A stretch of DNA of 64,000 nt from assembly GCA_037176705.1 (NCBI GenBank), contig CM073896.1:26424708-26488707 (forward strand). The letters run 5' to 3'. The notes under the pieces are model-generated. The model was not told where the DNA came from. It saw only the letters and a program-made list of their open reading frames with translations, and did not search any database. Source of the DNA: Molossus alvarezi. Its lineage: Eukaryota; Chordata; Mammalia; Chiroptera; Molossidae. The translations under genes were made by a program, and so were the position numbers. Shown here one piece after another: positions 22,016 to 34,419 of this stretch (positions within the stretch are counted from its first letter, which is position 1; each line of letters begins with the position of its first letter).

Positions 22016-25000
22016 TATCAGGGGGATTTGCAAGGGGGTGAAGGAAGCCTGACAAAGATATGAGTTCATCTAAAGTCCGTAGAAGCTCTGGAAAACACAA
22101 CCACAAAATTGTCACACCTTGAGGCAAGAGGCCAACCTTTTGTAATTCTAGATCAATCAGCCACTGGCTATTACTGCCCCTTGTGAGCCAGTGTAACTTC
22201 CTAGGCATTTCCTGGTGAAGAGGCTCCTTTAAGGCTAGGGCCATACTCAGAAGGGGGAAACTGAGACATTAAGAGACAACAGTCACAGAAGAAGCTGGGG
22301 TTAGGTGCTCTGTCCTGGTAGAGAGGTGTTTGCAGAGCACTAGCTGTGTCTACTACAACCACCCATTCATTCCGTTCTCATATGTGTATAGGGAGCAGCC
22401 TACGTGGGTGTTAACAGGAAAGGCTCCGTACTAATTATAAAATTATATCATTTTTCTGTCATACCGTAAAATTACCTAACAATTATCTAGCTAGGAAACG
22501 AGGCCTTGGATACACTAATTTTATACTTTATGTTGAAATGAAAAGTAATATGTTCAGTGATGTATTGCTAAAACAGATCTGGAATCCTCAAGGTTCCTTT
22601 CCTAACAAGACAGTATCAGCTCAAAACCTTGATTCTTAATTGGAAAAGCAAAGCCCTTACAAAGCTGTAACATTAGATGGTCAAGGCGAGAGACCTAACA
22701 CATTTTCAAAGGAATGGGAGTTACACATGGGACATAGTGCCATACTGTCCTATAGCTTCTCCAGAAATTTGAGCCCGCTGTATTAAACATATTTAAGAAG
22801 GATTACAAAATTAATTTTAATGTAACTATACAATGAAAAACTTAAATCTAGATAATATTTAACTTAGGAAGTTGCCCTCATTCATCTTCCATTATTTCCA
22901 TAGAGAAAGCAAACTCCACCAGAACCTAGACAGCCCTTCTGTTTTACTGTTCCAACCTCTTTCCTTGACGACTTGTGTTACTTCTACTGGCTTTTCCACA
23001 CGACACTTTGTGTTCTCTGCTGTTCTGTAATTTTTGACTATGAGTTGTTTTTTATTTCATCTGTGGAAAATTTTGTGACCTGTGTTTAGGGTGTTGGTTC
23101 CAGAGAAGATCTCTCTTTACTTCTACGAGGTGCTGAAGGCAGCTGTCAGCCTGGTTGGACTGTTGGACACAACCCTGTACAAAGACCTACTTGTGGTGAA
23201 AATTTTCTCATTAGATTTTATTTTTCCTCTTCAACCCAGTGTCAGTCTACAAGTTTCCAAGATGCCCTATTCAATAGGATTGCTTTTCCCTAGTTTATAC
23301 TTGGTGGCATTAGAGTCTTAGCTTTATATAGGGTGACCCCATTAGGGTGTACCCTCATTTTGTGTCTGGTCCACTGGGTCTTTCATGGTAAAAACAAACA
23401 AACAAAAAGAAACATCTGAAGACCACCAGGAAATAAAAGACACTCTCAGGTTAACCAGAAGCTTCAACCCTGATTTCAACTCTGTTCAGTTTTTGTTTCC
23501 ACTGCATTTTTCCCTCTGAGTAGTACCCTTATTTTATGCATAATACAATGGTGTTAAATAATGAATAAATATGTGTGAATTTGTATATAATATACTTATA
23601 CTATGTAAATATATATTTTTTCACTTTTAAAACTTAAATAAGTAGATGACGGGTTATGAAGAGTTCTGTAACCCTTGAAAAGTTTTATGAAACCTTGAAG
23701 AAGTAGTATATATGTTTATTAGGTGCTCATTTTGGTTTTAATATGTTTATTAGTACTAATTTATTGAGTACTTCAACATAAGGCCCTGATATCTTCCTTA
23801 CATTTGGTCTAGTTGTTTTATTCAATGTTAGATGTCTATTTCAACGCCTTCCAAAACACCTACATTTATAATTTTCAGCATTGATATTTAGATGTGGTGC
23901 CATTATAATCCACGTGTTATTATTAAAAAATAATAACAATAAATAAATAAAATAAAATTGAGGTTTTCTGATTCTTTTGTTAATAGGCAATGGACATTTT
24001 CCTAAGATACTAACAAGAACTTTATTAGTGATGCCATGTATAGCCCATCTGTCTGCTGTCCTCTTTGCACTCATCGGCTCTGCAGCAGTGGAAGATTAAC
24101 TTTGCACATGAATTTGTTAAAGACGCTATGGTTTTCAATTCAGTTAAAATTCAGTTAATTATTCTAGTGTTTGTTTTCCACTTATCTGCTTTCAATATTC
24201 CAAATGCTAATTATCCATTGAAACTGTACCACTCAATTCAACTTGTTACATATTCTTATCTTTATTTTATTTCTTTGAATTCTTAGAGAGTGTTCTTAAA
24301 TTGTCATTTATAATACTTTGTGTTTTATTATTCCTTTTCTTATATAATAATAATTTTAAAAATTATAAAGTCTCTCAAACATAAAGAGCTTTAGAGAATC
24401 ACAATAACCATTGCTGATTCAACAACTGGTTTGATAAAATATAAAAATATAGGTTTAAGCTCTTTTACATAGCCTTCATTTTCCTCCACATCCTAAGTTA
24501 TTTAGTATACTGAGTTCATTTTTTATTGTTTTGTGTTATAGTGTAGGTCTGTTGGTGGAAGTATTCTTAATTTTACTTTATTCTCAAATGAGTTCAATGG
24601 TGATAGTTATGATTTCTCAGAACCTTAATGCTCTTGAACAATCTATTCTCAAAATAACTGGTTCCTTAATTAGTAATCTACCTTTTCTCTTTGAAGTCTT
24701 CAAATTTTTTCTAAGACTTTGTTTTTCTAATTCTCTGTTCAGCTTTGCTCAATATGCTAGTCAATCTGTCTACTGAATTTTTTTATTCTATAATTATGAT
24801 TTCCTTTTTTAAACCTGAGTTTTGTTCCTTGAAAATTTTCTAGAGCATTTTTATAATCTTTTTATCCTTGATTGAGTTTTTATTTTCCTAAATTGTATCT
24901 CAATTTATATATTTATATTTTGTGGTTGATAATTCCATAACTGAAATTTTGGGGATTTAATTCTGTTTACTGTTTTTGCTGTCTTTTTACAATGGTAGCT

Positions 25001-25465
25001 TTCCACATCTATTTATTAGTTTTATGCTCATATATTTTTTTTACCATAATCTGTGGATATTCTGAGAGACCTCAGGTGAACATACTTGCCCAGGGAAACA
25101 GTTTGGATTTGTTTCTGCAAGGTTCACTTCCAACTCAAGACCATTTCAAATTTCTTCCATACATTATAGCTTCAATAACCACACAGATTATATAAGATTT
25201 AAACCCCAACTGTAAATGAGGGTCTAGTTATAATTACCTATGTTCACATTAGTTTCTTTTTTTCTTGGGGTTGGTGGAAGGGAGGGGAGAGGCATTTTTA
25301 CAAATCTGAGTTAAGGCCAAAGCAACAGGACATTTTGTAACTTTCTACTACTAGAAGGTATGTTAGGTTTCTTTTATCCAACCCATTTATCAACCAAAAA
25401 AATCTTTCAAAAGTTGCAGTAAAACAGGTCTGATTGTAGCCATAAATCAATCTGATATACATTAT
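22016..25465. other. Mostly unique DNA, no gene supported
   Basis: No gene or clear repeat over 3.4 kb. A plus-strand frame at 23082-23321 contains VLVPEKISLYFYEVLKAAVS and looks less biased than its surroundings, but I cannot assign it to a family and see no flanking splice sites that decide it. The T-rich tract at 24.5-25.0 kb may be a very old antisense L1 5' region, but I could not anchor it. Confidence 0.5.
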
Positions 25466-25469
25466 ATTC

Positions 25470-26030
25470 ATATACTTTACTAGCTTTCTATGGATGCTAT
25501 TACGAATCACCACAAACCAAATGACTTACAATAACACAAATTCAACATCTTATAGTTATGAAGGTCAAAAATCCAAAATGGATCTCACTGAGCTCAAATC
25601 AAGGTGTTGGCCAGATTTTATTCATTTTTGATGGCTCCAGGGGCATAATTACTTTTTTTTCTTCCTTTGCTTGTTTTTAAATTTTCCTTTTTCAAGGGGT
25701 CTTCACATTCCTTGGATGACGGACCTCTTCTATTTTCAAAACCACATATGGCAGGTTGAGCCCTCACATCACATTACATTACTCCATTCTTGCTCATAAT
25801 TATATCTTCTCTGGCATTGATTCACCTGCCTTCGTCATATAAGAACTCGTATTGCTTTAAACCCACCTAGAGTCTCCAGACTACAGTCCTAAGTCAAGTT
25901 TAGCTGATTTCATTAGAGTTACCTTAATTCCATCCATAACCTTAAATTTCCTTAAATAGCCATGTGACCTACCATATTTACAGGTTCAAGGGTTTAGGAT
26001 GGTGTGGGCATCATTCTGCTTCCATAATAT
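25470..26030 (+). mobile_element. MLT1-like MaLR LTR, fuller copy
   Basis: It starts ACTAGCTTTCTATGGATGCT, then CACCACAAACCAAATGACTT and AGGTGTTGGCCAG, through CATTCCTTGGATGACGGACC and GTGACCTACCATATTTACAG, to GGTGTGGGCATCATTCTGCT. This is the standard MLT1 LTR order from near the 5' end to near the 3' end. It is an ancient solo LTR or fragment with no internal retroviral sequence next to it. Confidence 0.8.
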
Positions 26031-26695
26031 TTGTATTTAAAATAACTAAAAATAATTTTCTTACAAAATTATAAGTGGCCAGCTCATAATTTCTCTGTCT
26101 GAGAAATTAATGCTTTTTTATGTTATAAAATTCTGATCACAATTTGAATCAGTTTTATCCTAGTGATTTTCTTTTCATTCCAGGATATTACATTAAATAC
26201 ATGAGCAAATAATGACCCGAAATAAATTAAATTTATTTTTTCCAGTGTTGATCACTTGGATATCTAATGATGTCACTGCACTGTATGGTCGGATTATGTA
26301 CATATTAGACAAATCATTGTACACAGTTTGAAAAATTATACAATGCTTATTGTAATTGTATAATAAAATACTTGTATTTTATACTTTGTAATAACTAATA
26401 CATTAATAGACAATGAATTCTGTTGTGTTGTAAACTCTACCACTTTTTTCGGTAGCTAGTAAGAATTTTAAGTGATATATAATCATAAATTTCTTTCATG
26501 GCTTTGTCCTGGAAAGGAATTTCAGTTTTCTGGCTTCAAAAGTTCAAAGTGTATCCAGAATCCAGACAAGCATGTTTGTGCAGTTCTACTGCTGCACCAC
26601 AATTATAGTCGCCATAAGTTCTTGTCTATGATACCCTCCCTAGTGGTCACTCATCCCCCTCAGTACATCCTCAATCTTATTTATAATCCATAGTG
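26031..26695. other. AT-rich DNA, no gene seen
   Basis: Nothing recognised. The short plus-strand frame at 26472-26693 has no recognisable domain. Confidence 0.55.
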
Positions 26696-26699
26696 TTCA

Positions 26700-26965
26700 A
26701 TGATCAGCACCATATGATTTCATTCATATGTAAAATTTAATGAACAAACTGAACTACCAGGCAAAATAGAGACAGATTCATAGATAGAGAGAAGGTCGGG
26801 TGTTGGGGAGGTGGAGTGATTGAGCAAAAAAGAAAAAAGAGAGAGAGAAGACAACAGTGTGGTGATTGCAGAGGGGGAGGGGTGGAGAGAAACGTGGAAG
26901 AGGGTATAGAGGGGAGAAATGGTAGTGAAAAATATAAGATAGCCTGGATTATGCTTCAAAAAAAG
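26700..26965 (+). mobile_element. L1 3' end fragment, sense
   Basis: ACCATATGATTTCATTCATA, AACTGAACTACCAGGCAAAA and TAGAGACAGATTCATAGATA match the ORF2-end/3' UTR junction of many L1s. A GGGGAGG-rich stretch and a short A-rich tail (TTCAAAAAAAG) follow. A strongly 5'-truncated insertion. Confidence 0.7.
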
Positions 26966-27049
26966 TAAGTCAGATTTTCGTCATTCCTCTATTTCAAACA
27001 TTCCAAAGGCTCTGTATTTCAGGAAAAGACAAGCAGAGTGTTTACACTG

Positions 27050-27300
27050 GCATGATGCTGCACCTGTCTCCAGTATCTCTGCATGCTCTTCTGAACCTTC
27101 CAGCTCCTCCTCCCATTGTGGACGCTGGCTTGGTTGCTATTTCAGAGATCTCAAACGCTCTTCCCTTAGGGAAGGCTTTCTCTCTGGTTGGGATGTCCTT
27201 CCTCCATATAACCTCACGATTAACTCTTACTCTGGTCTTTACTCCACCATTTCCTTCTGAATGAATCCTTTTCCGAGCATTCTGTTTAAAATTGCAACCC
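27050..27300 (+). mobile_element. L2-like fragment
   Basis: The ordered phrases CTCAAACGCTCTTCCCTTAG, GAAGGCTTTCTCTCTG and GCATTCTGTTTAAAATTGCA resemble the L2 3' region ('aatgctcttcccc', 'gaggccttccctgacc', 'tctaaaattgcacccc'). Ancient and diverged. Confidence 0.5.
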
Positions 27301-27319
27301 CCTCCCAGTGGCCAGATGA

Positions 27320-27425
27320 AATCTTTCCGTTGGAGACAACACGGAGGACCCTCAGGGCATTAAGCTGAGTAAAACCAATCAGACAGAGAAAGACAAATGC
27401 CATGTGATCTCTTGTAGGAGGGATA
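27320..27425 (+). mobile_element. Short L1 ORF2 3' fragment
   Basis: GACAACACGGAGGACCCTCA, then CATTAAGCTGAGTAAAACCA and GACAGAGAAAGACAAATGCC parallel the ORF2 C-terminal text of L1s (DNMDEP...SEISQ...EKDKYH). About 100 bp only. Confidence 0.6.
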
Positions 27426-27830
27426 CTGTATGGTAAATGGAAACATGGGCCCCTTCCCATGCTCCAGCTCCCCCTCCCCACTGTGGGAAGTATAGTGACC
27501 ACAGCCTTCTGGAGGGACTGTTAGACCTTCGGAGCCTGGCCAGCAACTCAGTCCCAGAAAGGGCAAAGACAAACTGCTTCTAGATGTGAGCCTATATAAA
27601 CAGCTAGTGTTTTTGTTTTTTTCCTTTAATTTATTTTTATTGTGAAAGTATTACAGATACCGCCCGCCCCCTTTCTTACAGAGAGCCCGTCCCACTGCCT
27701 CTGCACATCCTTTTTCTCTCTGTTCAGACTACAGCAAAGGGCCCTATCCAACCCTGCGCTGGGAAAGTCTGGGTGCCAGTGAAACCACAGCCTGGCGCCT
27801 GGGAAGCAGGGTGGCGACCTACACCGCAGC

Positions 27831-27865
27831 CCCCCACCCCCACCCCTCACCCCCACCCCCCACCC
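27831..27865 (-). other. G-run cluster on minus strand (G-quadruplex-prone)
   Basis: The plus strand shows runs of C5, C5, C4, C5, C6 and C3 separated by one to three bases, so the minus strand has more than four G-runs of at least three with very short loops. That meets the usual G-quadruplex pattern. It lies in a short GC-rich patch within AT-rich DNA, downstream of L1-like debris. Confidence 0.7.
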
Positions 27866-28149
27866 TGGTGAGCCCGCAGTCCTGATAAACCCGCCTCTTC
27901 CAGAGCAGTCCTGCGGGTATTTCTCTGGAATCCACAAACAATGACCTGAGGTTTGCTGGGATCTCAGCACCTCAGCACATAGATACTGAGAACAAACTTT
28001 TAGTTGCCGGAGTGGGGTGGAGGAGTGTGAGAAATGGATGAACCGCTTTGTTTTGTGTTTTATTTTTTAGTTTAAGTAACTTGAATTTTTATAATAGATA
28101 CAAAGAGATTATTTAATGCAGATCCCTACTCTAGTCAGGTCAACTGTCA

Positions 28150-28245
28150 TAATCTCAATTCTGCAAAGAGGCAAACGAGGCCTAGGAAGATGGGCTTGCT
28201 CCAATCCTGCCGTTATCAAGTGAGACACAAGGATTGCAATGATGC
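28150..28245 (-). mobile_element. MIR fragment, antisense
   Basis: ATAATCTCAATTCTGCAAAG, AGGCAAACGAGGCCTAGGAA and CAAGTGAGACACAAGGATTG mirror the order of the MIR core ('cccattttacagatgaggaaactgaggcc...', '...tcacacagctagt...aggatt'). Confidence 0.5.
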
Positions 28246-28755
28246 TATCCTGACATTAAGTTTTACCTACACAGTTCACAACGCAAAACTAGCATTTTTC
28301 AGTGATTACGTAGAGTGCCAAATGATTGGAATCTCTATTATACATATTTTAGAAGAGAATTATACTATGTGAAATATAAATATATATATACACACCATAT
28401 GCATATTTCAAAAATATTTTAATTAATTCTGAAAATGTCTTTGAAAAAAGAACCTAATATTACCAGGGAAAATTATAAATGTAACTTCTGAATGAATTTT
28501 TCCACCATATATAAAACAGCCTCTACTGTGATGTGCAAACTATTTAACTGATTCTTGTAATTACATTTATTAAAAACAAAAGATTCCAACTTAACATCTT
28601 TAAACTAATCAAAAAACACACTAGTTTTAGTGATATACTGCCAGGAAAAAAAAACAATCAAGCTTTATTTGAAACATTACTTACAAATTTTGTTTAAAAC
28701 ACTAATTTTTGTTGTGTCACCAGGATTAAGCTAGTGTCAATCTAAAGCCAATCCT
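28246..28755. other. AT-rich DNA, no gene seen
   Basis: No repeat or gene recognised. Contains a short ATATATATA run near 28380. Confidence 0.55.
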
Positions 28756-29500
28756 GATATATTAAGATATATATAGGAAACCCTAGAGCAATCACAAAAT
28801 ATAGAAAAGGAAAACCCTGAAAAAATATAGTGATAAAATCATTAAAGTAATTAAAATATTAAATATTAAAATAGAAAATATTCAAATAATGCAAAAATAA
28901 AAAAAGGCAGTGAAGGAACCAAAATGGTATGAACCAAAATAATCAAACAAAGAGTAAAGTCCCAGGTAGGTTTGGCTGTATCAGTCATTACATTAAATGG
29001 AAGTAGATGTAACAATCCAGCCCAAAGGCAGAGGCTGTAAGACTGGAAAAACAATAGGAGAATTGACAATATGCCCTCTACATTAGACATACTTTATATT
29101 AAAAGATACAGATCAATGGAAAGCTAGGGGATGGAAGAGATACAATTATCCAAGCAGCAACCAAAAGAAAGCTGTACTGATATTAGACAAAATAGACTTT
29201 AAATTTTAAAGTGGTTCTTAACCTTCCTAGTGCCGCTACCCTTTAATATAGTTCCTCGTGTTGTGGTGACCCCCAACCATAAAATTATTTTTCTTGCCAT
29301 TTCATAATGTAATTTTGCTACTGTTAGGAATCGCCATCGGAAATATGTGTTTTCCGATGGTCTTAGGTGACCCCTGTGAAAGGGCGGTTCAACCCCCAAA
29401 GGGGTTGCGACCCACAGGTTGAGAACCGCTGCTTTCAAACAAATATGTTGTTAGAGATAAAGAGGAACATTTTATGATAAAGGATATATACATATAATAG
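28756..29500 (+). mobile_element. Old LINE-1 ORF2 5' (endonuclease) fragment, split by SPIN
   Basis: GTCATTACATTAAATGGAAG, CCAAAGGCAGAGGCTGTAAG, AAAAGATACAGATCAATGGA, AAGAAAGCTGTACTGATATT and AGACAAAATAGACTTTAAA follow the ORF2 endonuclease region. After the SPIN element the same L1 resumes with GATAAAGAGGAACATTTTAT. It is diverged and non-coding. Confidence 0.75.
29210..29431 (-). mobile_element. SPIN-like non-autonomous hAT transposon
   Basis: On the minus strand it begins CAGCGGTTCTCAACCTGTGG and ends AGGTTAAGAACCAC. It has the internal hairpin CCATCGGAAAACACATATTT / CCGATGG typical of SPIN miniature elements, and ACCACAACACGAGGAAC near the other end. Flanking 8-mers ATTTTAAA (29203-29210) and CTTTCAAA (29432-29439) match at 6 of 8 positions, as expected for an aged 8-bp hAT target duplication. 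It splits an old L1. Confidence 0.92.
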
Positions 29501-29799
29501 CCTAAAACATTGCAACTCCCATCCTTATTTTTTAAAAATATAATACCCTTCACTCTTCTGTATTGCTTTTCTATAACCTTTATTTCTTCTAACTGTTCTA
29601 ACTCTTCACATTTTGTACTTGCCAGTCTTGGGGCAAAAATACAAATGGAAACCCATATTCTGTAAATATAAATATTTAATTGTTTTAAATCAAGGTAACA
29701 AAATATTAAGTGAAATGTGTTTTATTCTTCTACCTTGACAAATGTACCTTCACAGCAACCTTCAAATCTGGTTTTGTATAAGGACACTAGATAATTTAC

Positions 29800-29955
29800 T
29801 AATTTATTTTGTTTACTGTCTGTATCTCCCCTACTAAAGTATATACTCTGTATAGGTAAGAAATGTTTTTTTCTATTTTGTCACTGGTTAATCTCTAGTG
29901 AATAGAAAAAGGCTTATCACATTGTAGGTGTTCAATAAATATCTATTGAGTGGTT
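29800..29955 (+). mobile_element. L2-like 3' end fragment
   Basis: CTACTAAAGTATATACTCTG, ATTTTGTCACTGGTTAATCT and TTGTAGGTGTTCAATAAATA followed by TCTATTGAGTGG match the L2 3' terminal order closely. Confidence 0.7.
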
Positions 29956-30615
29956 AGCAAAGTGCTTGCCTCAGAATAGTCCCTCACTATAAGTGTCCTT
30001 TCTACTTTTCTCCATGAACTCTGGTTTCTGTAAGCTTAACTCATATGTTAAGAATAGGCTTAAGGTATTTGTTTTATTCTGCAAGTAACACCTATATTCT
30101 TTCATTTGACATCAGAAAAAATTTTCATAGCAGATATTCATAACCAATTTGTTGAGAGAAAGTTTTTGATCCGTAGGCTCTACAGTGGCCCAGATTTCTG
30201 AAAAAAAAAAAGAGAGAGAATCAGAAATGCTTAATAAATCAAATACAAACTAAGATTTTACATTTCACTCTGCTAGGACCAACACACTTGTTATACTCTG
30301 GGTTATGGCAGGTGAGGTGTCTACAGTGCACAATTTAAGTAAGCATCCACTCTTAAGATCATGCTATTACTGACTCCTTACTTTCACAACTTTGAGAGCA
30401 AATGCTGCCTTAAATTTGTCTCCTGGGCACTTTGCTAGCCAAATCATTATCCTGGCCAACTGAGTTTTCCATGCATACATACCTGCATGCATCTGCAACT
30501 TATAGAAATGATGCATTTGCTTTTCAGGTTGTATTTAATTTTTTTTTTATTTTTTATCATGATACCAACATCTCTACTAACTATAATTTAGAACATGTAA
30601 CATTTACAACTTAAT
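29956..30615. other. AT-rich DNA, no gene seen
   Basis: No element recognised. Ordinary low-complexity T and A runs only. Confidence 0.5.
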
Positions 30616-30618
30616 CTT

Positions 30619-30715
30619 AGATTCCTTCATCCGCAAGCTGGGTACAATAAATCAACCTCTTGGAGATGTTTTAAGGATTAAATGATTCAAGGTAGGCAAA
30701 GCTCAGAGACATATT
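30619..30715 (+). mobile_element. MIR fragment, sense
   Basis: ATTCCTTCATCCGCAAGCTG, GGTACAATAAATCAACCTCT and GTTTTAAGGATTAAATGATT keep the MIR order ('cctcatctgtaaaatggg', 'tacctacctc', 'gaggattaaatgag'). Confidence 0.6.
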
Positions 30716-31021
30716 ATACACTTACTTTGTTATTTCCTTATCTTATATTTATAATTTTTTCAGCTAGAACTTAAAAATTTATATTTTGATCAATTAGAGC
30801 AATTGTGGAAAATGTTTACTACTTATTTCTTTCATGACAGATTTAATTTTATTTATATTAAATAATTAAATAATAAGTCATCCAAAGAAAAGTAAATTTT
30901 GTTATAAAGTTATTAGATATGTATTTGTGTATGAAATAATTCTATTGAGCTAAAATTATAGTTCTTTTCTACAAATATTATATTTTCCCAACAGTGGTAT
31001 TTGTATATATAGGTGGTGAAA

Positions 31022-31220
31022 TTTGGATCTTTATTTTTCTTTATCGATTTTAGAGTGAAACAAAGGGACGGAGAGAGAGAAACATTCATGAGAGAGAACA
31101 TTGACTGGCAACCTCTAGCATGCCCCCAACTGGGGATCAGGCCCACAACCCAGGCATGTGCCCTGACTGACCTCTTAGTGCACGGTCAACACTCCACCAC
31201 TGAGCCACACCAGTTGGGCT
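31022..31220 (-). mobile_element. Ves-related SINE (short-tail class), antisense
   Basis: It begins with TTTTTCTTTATCGATTTTAG and a GAGAGAGAGAAACATT body. The reversed promoter end reads ACTCCACCACTGAGCCACAC then CAGTTGGGCT. The target duplication is weak (GAAATTT/GAAACTTT). Confidence 0.88.
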
Positions 31221-32555
31221 GAAACTTTTATCTTAATGGTGAATTCCTACAAAAAGAAACACAAGAATTCAACATTACATGTCAGTCTCTGATTAGCTTT
31301 TATAAATGAGAATCACCAACATACTTATACATGCTCATAAAAATATCTACTTGATGTGGAAGCATATAGCAGTGAGGGTACAAGTTTGAGATGATTTTTT
31401 TATCTGATGTTTATAGTTTGCCTGTAAATTAAAAATCTTTTACCTTTTCTCTCTCTTTTTACTGCATTTGCTTATCTTAGCTCCACCTGAATTTCAATGG
31501 TAAATCCTTTTAATTTCAAGCATTTTACTAAGTTATTTATAGTAATGATATTCTTTAGTCATGAATGAATTGAGCATTTTATTATTGGATTGCCAAAATA
31601 GAATACTAAACCTTAAAACTTCTCATGAGCAACCTGAACAAACTAGTACCTATTGAGAGAAAAAAAGAAACATTATTAGAAATGTACCCTCATGGAAGTG
31701 CATTATTATTACTAGTTTAAATGATTAGATAATTTTCCAAGAATGATCTTTTTAATAAAAAGCACTTATAATAAGATTAGTTATGGAAGCCAGCTGACAT
31801 TTTAAAACAGATTTATTTCAAAGAAAAAAGTCTGTATCTTCCTCTGCTCTCTCTCCACTTACAGACTTACTTTTAGGAATCATTTGTTGTGTTAGTATCG
31901 ATGTTTTGCAGGAAGTTGTGGTAGAGCCGGGCTCACTCTCTTTGGAGACTCTGCTGTGTTATAGACATGAGAATTACAAGGTCACATTCAGTGTGGCGGT
32001 GAATCGCATATCCGCATCATCTCTGTGGATGCATTTGTATGGGCATCTGGGATCACTGTTTCTTATTATCTTGATTTAGAAACATTTGAAAGGTGTATAA
32101 AAGCCACTAACTACCTTAGAGAGTTATTTATCAAATGTTCAAAAAGCAAGTAGTAATGAGCAATAGTAAAAAAAAAAAAAATTTACTTATCATTTATAAT
32201 ACATTGTTTTGAGGCAGACATTTAATTTTTAATAATAATATGCATGGAATTGAAAAGCTTCAATGATCAAAGATGAAGGGTACATTTGTTATAACAGTTA
32301 ACATGTATGCAGATTATGGCTGGAGCAAAATTCATAACAACTTCCCTTAGTTTATGTTTTCTAAAAAGATTCTTGTTTAATGTCACCCACATGCAGTTCT
32401 GTGGCGGCTCTTAGCTAAATGCAGAGTCCAGTAAAGTCCATTCTTCAGTAAATAATTTGTATGAACACTTGCATTGGCCTAAATGCTGATCACCTTTTAG
32501 TAAATACTCTTACACTAATGTGGCTATTTATAAGCAACTGTTTATTTACACTGTA
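31221..32555. other. Unique AT-rich DNA, no gene seen
   Basis: No supported gene. Includes a poly(A) run of about 13 near 32168. Confidence 0.5.
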
Positions 32556-32559
32556 ATAA

Positions 32560-32760
32560 AGGATTGTGTGTATTACATGAGTGAACTTCATTTTCAAAAC
32601 AATGATAGTCTTATTGTTCCCATTTTATAAATGAAGTAGGTACTTTCATGGTCAAGTTAACTATTTTTTATCTGAGGGCATGCAGTTAATGAGAGACAAC
32701 ATCAGACTGAAAACTCATATCCTCAACAGTAAAAGTATGTGCTAAACAGCTTCATTCTTG
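32560..32760 (-). mobile_element. MIR fragment, antisense
   Basis: TGATAGTCTTATTGTTCCCA, TTTTATAAATGAAGTAGGTA, AGGGCATGCAGTTAATGAGA and CATCAGACTGAAAACTCATA match the antisense MIR order from 'attattatccccattttacagatgag' to 'cacagctagtaag'. Confidence 0.65.
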
Positions 32761-32974
32761 ATTTGATTGCCTGGCCACCTGCCCCACAACTGATTTATTA
32801 AAAAAAAAAAAAAAACTTTGTAAAATACCGATCCTGGATTCCTGGCCTGTGTTCTTCCTATTCCTCATACCTGGAGCAATTTCATTTCTTTTCTAGGATT
32901 CATCCTGACCAGAAGTAGGCAAGTATAAAGAGTTTTAGACTGCCTCTTTTCATGTCAGCATTAAACCCTTTTCT

Positions 32975-33180
32975 TTTTTTAGATTTATTTTTAATAACTT
33001 TTTATTTTTTAATTATAGTTGATATGCAATATTATAGTAGCTTCAGGTGTACAACATAATGATTACGCATTCATATAATTTATGAAGCCATCAACCCAGT
33101 AAGTCTAGTACCCATCTGACAACATACATAGTTATTACAATTTATTGACTACCCTCTCTGTGCTGTCATTTATATCCTCC
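32975..33180 (-). mobile_element. L1 3' UTR fragment, antisense
   Basis: AATTATAGTTGATATGCAAT, TAGCTTCAGGTGTACAACAT and ACATAGTTATTACAATTTAT are the antisense 3' UTR of the same L1 lineage as the copies at 36.6 and 45.9 kb. ORF2 is not reached, so it is an extremely 5'-truncated insertion. Confidence 0.8.
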
Positions 33181-34415
33181 TGACTCTTTCTTTGCACTCT
33201 GGCTCTGACCTTGTACCCTAGCTCACCTTAGTAGGATGTATGCCTTCATTTCAATCATCTTTTCATGCTCCCATTTTCCTCACTGGATTCTAGTTTTGGT
33301 ATCCTACTCCCAGTACTAAGAAGCAACCGGATTCTTATTCATGGACACTGAGGGACCAGCATCCTGCTTCTAAGTTTAGGTACTGGGATGGAACCAGAAT
33401 TTCTTAATGATGGATTTTCAAGATACTTCACGTATATATGAGCCTCCATTCCTGTGTTGGAAATTTCGTCTCTTGGTGCCACACGTCTTAGATGTGTCAT
33501 CTTCTTGCTGGGCAGGACCTAGCGGATCCCATACCTTTTTCAAACTATTCACAGCCTCTCTTGCACACGGGTCTAGTTTCATTCTTAGCATCCGTTCTTC
33601 TGCTCCACTCTATTGGTTTCAGTGGGGGCAATTCTCATCAGTTTTTCCCTCAGTGAATTAAACAAAACAGGGAAATCTATCATTTTTTCAGGTTTTAACA
33701 TGTGTTGGTTGACTATTATTATTATTATTATTTTTTATCTCTGCCATTTTGGTCTTTTCATTTTTAAGGTATGTCATTAGTATTCACTAAAAATTAGCCA
33801 GAGCATGATGCAGTGTAAATAAATTGTGATAAAAATATAGCAGTCATGTTTGTATATAAGTACAATGTACAGATTGTGTATTCTATGTTAGGTGATACAC
33901 CCTATTGCTTGCTACTTTATACAAAAACCAGCAACTAACTCACTAACATTCATGCAATTAAAGCATTTTAAATTAGGGAATGATAATAAGAAGAGCCAAA
34001 CATGAATTAAACAATTCAAGTCCTTGTAAAGTATATATGGGCATGTACATGTAGTAATAAATAAGTGACATTTATCCATCACCTGTTAAATGGCAGAGCA
34101 AGTAATGTATTTAAGGGTCATCATCCTTAGAAATTGTCATTACATCAAATTGCATTTTAGAATGTACACAAAAACTATTGTACATGAGGAATAAGTATAG
34201 AGTCACATTTTGCTTCCATAGTACCAAAATATGCTTACTAATTGTGAATACAGTGTAATAAGCAGGGCAATTTTATATTTGTATGTAAAGAAAGACCCTG
34301 TGTGTTTGTACCAGCTAGTACTTCTACCTCCAATACTTTGGATATAGGGGCTTAAGTTTGGTTAATAATATAAGTGGAATGGGCATAGAAATGTGCCATA
34401 AAAATGGATACTTGT
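33181..34415. other. Unique DNA, no gene seen
   Basis: No recognised element. Contains a small (TTA)n run at 33715-33732. The plus-strand frame 33407-33661 is open by chance as far as I can tell. Confidence 0.5.
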
Positions 34416-34419
34416 TTTT

